Source: an uncultured Pelagibacteraceae bacterium (GTDB taxonomy: Bacteria > Pseudomonadota > Alphaproteobacteria > Pelagibacterales > Pelagibacteraceae). Taken from it: 47,569 nucleotides of DNA. A program made the translations under genes and the position numbers. Each line of letters begins with the position of its first letter. Position 1 is the stretch's first letter. The stretch covers positions 1 through 47,569 of the forward strand of contig CACLKK010000003.1 of NCBI GenBank assembly GCA_902607525.1, read 5' to 3'. This document shows positions 44,306 to 47,569 of the stretch, piece by piece. The notes under the pieces were generated by a model. The model did not search any database. It was not told the DNA's origin and was given only the letters and a program-made list of their open reading frames with translations.

Positions 44306-45172
44306 ATGAAAAAGGTTATGAGCTCCTTGCTCATAAGTCTTTTTATTTGTTTTGGAGCATGGGCTAAGAGTTTAGAGCAGAAGAAAGTAGAACTTAAGAA
44401 GATTTACGAAGCAGGCGGGATAACAAAGTCTGAATATAATAAAGCACAAGATTTTTTAGAAAATTTTGAAGAAAAAACTAAAGAAAAAAAATCAAAACCC
44501 ACTTTTGATTTAAGTAACAATAAATCTAAAATAAAATCAATTCTCAAAAAAAAAGACAAATATAAAGAAAAAATTACATTAAAAAAGATAGAAGAGTTGG
44601 GTCAGATAATTAAATTTGATGACACATATTTTCCTGATGGAATGATTAAAGTATTTGGTAAAGGTTGTAATAATAGTTTTAAATGTAAAGCCCAAAAAGC
44701 TGGTGGATATATGGCTAAAACTTTTTCAAGAAGCAAATCTTATGGACAAAAAAATCCTGGTGGAATGATAAAAGCAATGGCGATGTTTGAAGTTTTTTAT
44801 GCATCAAAACTTTGGTATTCCAGAAAGTCTATAGAGAGATATAAAGAAAATAATTATAAAGAAGGTTTTTTTTCTAAGAAAAAAAAAGATGAAAATGAAA
44901 TTCGATCTTTGTTTGGTATTAACAAGGGGAGAAAAAGCATGCGAGAAGCTCTAGGCATGAATCTTGAAACTCCATCAAAAGAAGCAATTAAAAAATTTTG
45001 GTTACTTGGTCAATTTTTAGAACTTGGAACTGGCGTTAATAATAAAAAATTGGCTAAAGATTTAAAAGAAAGACAAAAATTACTAGAAACTTATAGAACT
45101 GAAATAGGCAGTTTAAAGAAAAAACTTCAAAATGATTTAGATACGGAGGAAAATGAAAAGTCAGTTGAATAA
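44306..45172 (+). CDS. Secreted protein with SHOCT-like N-terminus, unknown function
   Basis: The 288-residue protein starts with a signal peptide (VMSSLLISLFICFGAWA, then KS), so it should be periplasmic or outer-membrane associated. Residues about 24-55 (LEQKKVELKKIYEAGGITKSEYNKAQDFLE) resemble the short SHOCT helical motif. The middle has a KVFGKGCNNSFKCK pair of cysteines (118 and 124) and GGMIKAMAMFEVFYASKLW; the C-terminus is a charged coiled coil with many Lys/Glu. No known enzyme motif is visible. The next gene starts inside its last codons, so the two are coupled. Confidence 0.7.
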   Translation: MKKVMSSLLISLFICFGAWAKSLEQKKVELKKIYEAGGITKSEYNKAQDFLENFEEKTKEKKSKPTFDLSNNKSKIKSILKKKDKYKEKITLKKIEELGQIIKFDDTYFPDGMIKVFGKGCNNSFKCKAQKAGGYMAKTFSRSKSYGQKNPGGMIKAMAMFEVFYASKLWYSRKSIERYKENNYKEGFFSKKKKDENEIRSLFGINKGRKSMREALGMNLETPSKEAIKKFWLLGQFLELGTGVNNKKLAKDLKERQKLLETYRTEIGSLKKKLQNDLDTEENEKSVE

Positions 45173-47569
45173 TATTCTAATAGTTACACTTGTTATTTTA
45201 TTTTTTACTTTATCTAAATCTTATTCAATAGAGGACGTAACTGAATTTACAGATGCGATTAATGAGGCAAGGGAAGAGTTTAACAATAGTCCAGAAGCTT
45301 CGACAGAACAATCAAAAATTATTGATGAGGCTTTAAAAGAAATTGATAAAGCAACAGAGTATGTTCAAGAAGCCATCAATGCTGACAATACCGAAGATGC
45401 AATTAAAACTTTAGAGTTTATAGAAAAAACTATAGGTGATGTTCAAAGTATCATTCCTCAAGAATTTGGTTCTGATATGTCTAAAATTGATATTTCTGCA
45501 ATGGCAAAAGAAGATATGGAAATTATAACTGAAATAACAACAGAAATGAAAGTTGCTAAAGAAAAAAAAGAAAAAGATTTTATGTCAGATTTAGTTGAAA
45601 TTAATCTAAAAGGTTTTGATACAGCTTCGATTTCTGAAAAACTAAATAGTTTAGGAGTTAATACTATAAAACTCGATTTAGTTATAGATAAAGATAAAAA
45701 AATGGAGACGTGGACTAAAAAAGATTGGGCAGACTCATATACAGGCTCTATCTTAACATATGATGGCCAAGAAGTAGTTCCTGATAAAGAAATATCATGT
45801 AGGATGATAGAATTAGAGGAAAAGTTTCAAAAAAACACTCTTAATATTGAAAATAAAAGAATTGAGTTAGCCAGCCTCAGCACTCAATTAGATCCTTTAA
45901 ATAGTGAGTTACAAAGTTTAGATGAAAAAAAATCATTGTTAACTTCCCAGTATAATGCTGAAATTTCAAAATTAAGTACTGAAGATTTGTCTAGCTTAGA
46001 AACTCAAAAATCAATTGAGTTATCAGAAAAATTAAAAAATGAAATTGAAAATGTAACTAGCGAAGCTCTTAAAGCTGAACAACAATCTGCTTTATTAAAA
46101 ACAGAGATATCCTCACTTAACAAGAGTTTAAATGAACAGATATTGCAAAGTAATAAAATAAAAGAAGATATAAATAACTTAAATTCAAACAAATTAGAAT
46201 TAACTGAAACAATAGCTTTAAAAGCAGCACAACTTAATCAATTAAAAGGTCAAGGTTCCAACTTAAGTTCTAATTCTAATATTACTGAACTTACAGCTAA
46301 ATTAGAGGACTCTGAGAAATTAAAGAGTGAATTATCCAATTTACAGTCACAAATAGAAAATAAAAATTTAGCCGTTAATCAAAAAATTTCTCAAATAAAT
46401 AGTTTAAATACAGAACTTAACCCTCTTACAGATCAAATAAACGCATTGAATGAGAAGAAAGAAAATCTTCAAAAACAATATAATTCTGAATTAACAAATA
46501 TCGACAATTCATTTAATCTTGATGATTTAAGTAAATCAAAAGAATTAGCAGCAAATTTAAATAATGAGATTAACATTACCAGCAATAACATCAAAATTTT
46601 AGAAATAAATTCTTCTAAACTTGACACTGATATTAAAAAGTTAAATTTAGAAATCAATGTAGAAAAAGATGCTTTGAACCAATTGTCAATGAAAATTGTT
46701 TCATCACAAAAGGATTTGAATATAAAAAAAGATATTATAGAAGCTAAAGAATTAGAGCTAGAAAGATTATTAAACACTGATACAACAGATCTTGCTCAAA
46801 CTAATCAAGAGTTAAATCAACAGCTTAAAGAGGTATCTCTTCAAAAAGATTTTATTGAAGCTCAATTTGAAAAATCTATTGATAAAGAAGTAGAGGCGTT
46901 AGAGAGGTATTATTCTGCGCTTGGCGATATTAATAGTGAAAACTATGACCAACAAGCTGTATTTGCAATGAGAGAAGTGGGTGTAATTTTAGATGCTGAC
47001 CCAAGAAAAGCTAATGCATTTGAAATTGAAAAATATGCTACTTATGCAGGTCTTTCAAAGGATTTTATTCAAAGAGGTATTGATGCTGTAAATAATGACG
47101 ATTGGGATACACAAAAAAAAATTGTTAAAGAAATTTCAAAAGCATTAGCAAAGAATCCTAATTTTGTTGTAGATGTTCCTACCGAAGCTGAATTAAATGT
47201 AATGATAGCAGAAGAGAAAGCTCTTATGCAAGCAGTCGAGATTGTAAAAAAAGGTGATGAAGCAAAAAGACAGATCGACTCAATAATAAATGAAAAAACT
47301 AAACCTTATCAGGAATTATCACAACTAAACAAAATTCAAATTCAATCTGCTGCTCTTCGGATAGATTCTAAAGGTTTATCAGTTGCTATGAATTTGTCTC
47401 CAGAGGCAAAATTAGTTAATGAGCAATATAATGAAATAATAAATAACAATAATGAATTCAAATCATTAAAAAAAGAAATAGCAGATAAACAAAATCTGTT
47501 AGCTGCATCTAAAGAAGAAACAAGAAAAATTGTTTCAGAATACGATGCAATTTACAGTGAAAGATTAGA
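45153..47569 (+). CDS. Large secreted coiled-coil protein, C-terminus beyond window
   Basis: I read an unbroken frame of 805 codons from ATG 45153 to the window edge, so the protein is longer still. GGAGGA lies at 45145-45150, just before the ATG, which is inside the last 20 bp of the upstream gene. Residues 1-24 (NNILIVTLVILFFTLSKSYS) form a signal peptide. Residues about 30-210 are helical and acidic with one short mixed region (TWTKKDWADSYTGSILTYDGQ). Residues about 214-585 are a long coiled coil rich in Glu, Lys, Asn, Ser, Leu and Gln with almost no aromatics. Residues about 585-690 (YYSALGDINSENYDQQAVFAM, then DPRKANAFEIEKYATYAGLS) look globular. A second coiled coil follows. I recognise no family; a surface or periplasmic structural role is inference. 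Confidence 0.85.
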   Translation, partial: MKSQLNNILIVTLVILFFTLSKSYSIEDVTEFTDAINEAREEFNNSPEASTEQSKIIDEALKEIDKATEYVQEAINADNTEDAIKTLEFIEKTIGDVQSIIPQEFGSDMSKIDISAMAKEDMEIITEITTEMKVAKEKKEKDFMSDLVEINLKGFDTASISEKLNSLGVNTIKLDLVIDKDKKMETWTKKDWADSYTGSILTYDGQEVVPDKEISCRMIELEEKFQKNTLNIENKRIELASLSTQLDPLNSELQSLDEKKSLLTSQYNAEISKLSTEDLSSLETQKSIELSEKLKNEIENVTSEALKAEQQSALLKTEISSLNKSLNEQILQSNKIKEDINNLNSNKLELTETIALKAAQLNQLKGQGSNLSSNSNITELTAKLEDSEKLKSELSNLQSQIENKNLAVNQKISQINSLNTELNPLTDQINALNEKKENLQKQYNSELTNIDNSFNLDDLSKSKELAANLNNEINITSNNIKILEINSSKLDTDIKKLNLEINVEKDALNQLSMKIVSSQKDLNIKKDIIEAKELELERLLNTDTTDLAQTNQELNQQLKEVSLQKDFIEAQFEKSIDKEVEALERYYSALGDINSENYDQQAVFAMREVGVILDADPRKANAFEIEKYATYAGLSKDFIQRGIDAVNNDDWDTQKKIVKEISKALAKNPNFVVDVPTEAELNVMIAEEKALMQAVEIVKKGDEAKRQIDSIINEKTKPYQELSQLNKIQIQSAALRIDSKGLSVAMNLSPEAKLVNEQYNEIINNNNEFKSLKKEIADKQNLLAASKEETRKIVSEYDAIYSERL

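Noticed and set aside
46004-46777. Minus-strand open frames (46004-46192 and 46469-46777)
   Set aside because: They lie inside the long coiled-coil gene; their Phe/Ser/Leu-rich products are the antisense of its Lys/Glu/Asn-rich codons.
1-47569. tRNA, rRNA, CRISPR, insertion sequence or phage genes
   Set aside because: I saw no cloverleaf or rRNA sequence in any gap, no spaced repeats of CRISPR type, and no transposase or integrase motif; every gap is under about 175 bp.

Overview
The window looks like a piece of a streamlined, very AT-rich alphaproteobacterial chromosome, most likely the SAR11 clade (Pelagibacterales). The reasons are the strongly A/T-biased codons with many Lys, Asn and Ile residues, intergenic gaps that are mostly under 100 bp, frequent 1-20 bp gene overlaps, convergent genes with no terminator between them, and the gene content (serine-glyoxylate aminotransferase, prpB/prpC, the pur-bolA-grxD cluster, NH3-dependent NadE, sfsA-map-purB). 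The assignment rests on reading protein motifs by eye, not on a database search. No rRNA, tRNA, CRISPR, IS or phage gene was seen, and no gene-free stretch exceeds about 170 bp.

Layout. 1-4165: a truncated class II aldolase/dehydrogenase gene diverges from a fused AdoMet decarboxylase-aminopropyltransferase gene (polyamine synthesis) across two identical palindromes. A polar amino-acid ABC transporter (binding protein plus two permeases, no ATPase) follows. 4162-8704: DUF6165, two glycosyltransferases, a thioredoxin-like protein, a flavin oxidase-like protein and a beta-hydroxyacid dehydrogenase. 8713-14973: an MFS transporter, RNA polymerase omega, DusA, a TauE-type exporter, serine-glyoxylate aminotransferase and phosphomannomutase. 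15146-18449: class I ribonucleotide reductase nrdAB with a probable NrdR site, and a GYD-domain protein. 18454-21770 (minus): methylcitrate synthase and methylisocitrate lyase, a LysE exporter and phosphoglycolate phosphatase. 21841-24962: a stand-alone GlmU acetyltransferase half coupled to glmS, then pgl on the other strand.

25033-31543 is a plus-strand run of core metabolism and translation genes: DAHP synthase, NadE, CysS, citramalate synthase, TrmJ-like methyltransferase and ribosomal protein S4. After one odd methyltransferase gene, 32174-39397 is a tightly packed minus-strand operon sfsA-map-purB-purC-purS-purQ-purL-bolA-grxD. 39420-40600 carries a CinA-type domain protein and a gamma-glutamylcyclotransferase-like protein.

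40551-44206 is a surface-glycan type patch: a second GT9 glycosyltransferase, a FkbM-like protein, a sulfotransferase and a methyltransferase. The window ends with a pair of overlapping genes for secreted proteins, the second an uncharacterised coiled-coil protein of more than 800 residues that runs off the edge. The least described parts are this secreted pair, the SpeD-SpeE fusion (which resembles animal spermine synthase in layout), the split GlmU and the ABC transporter without an ATPase.
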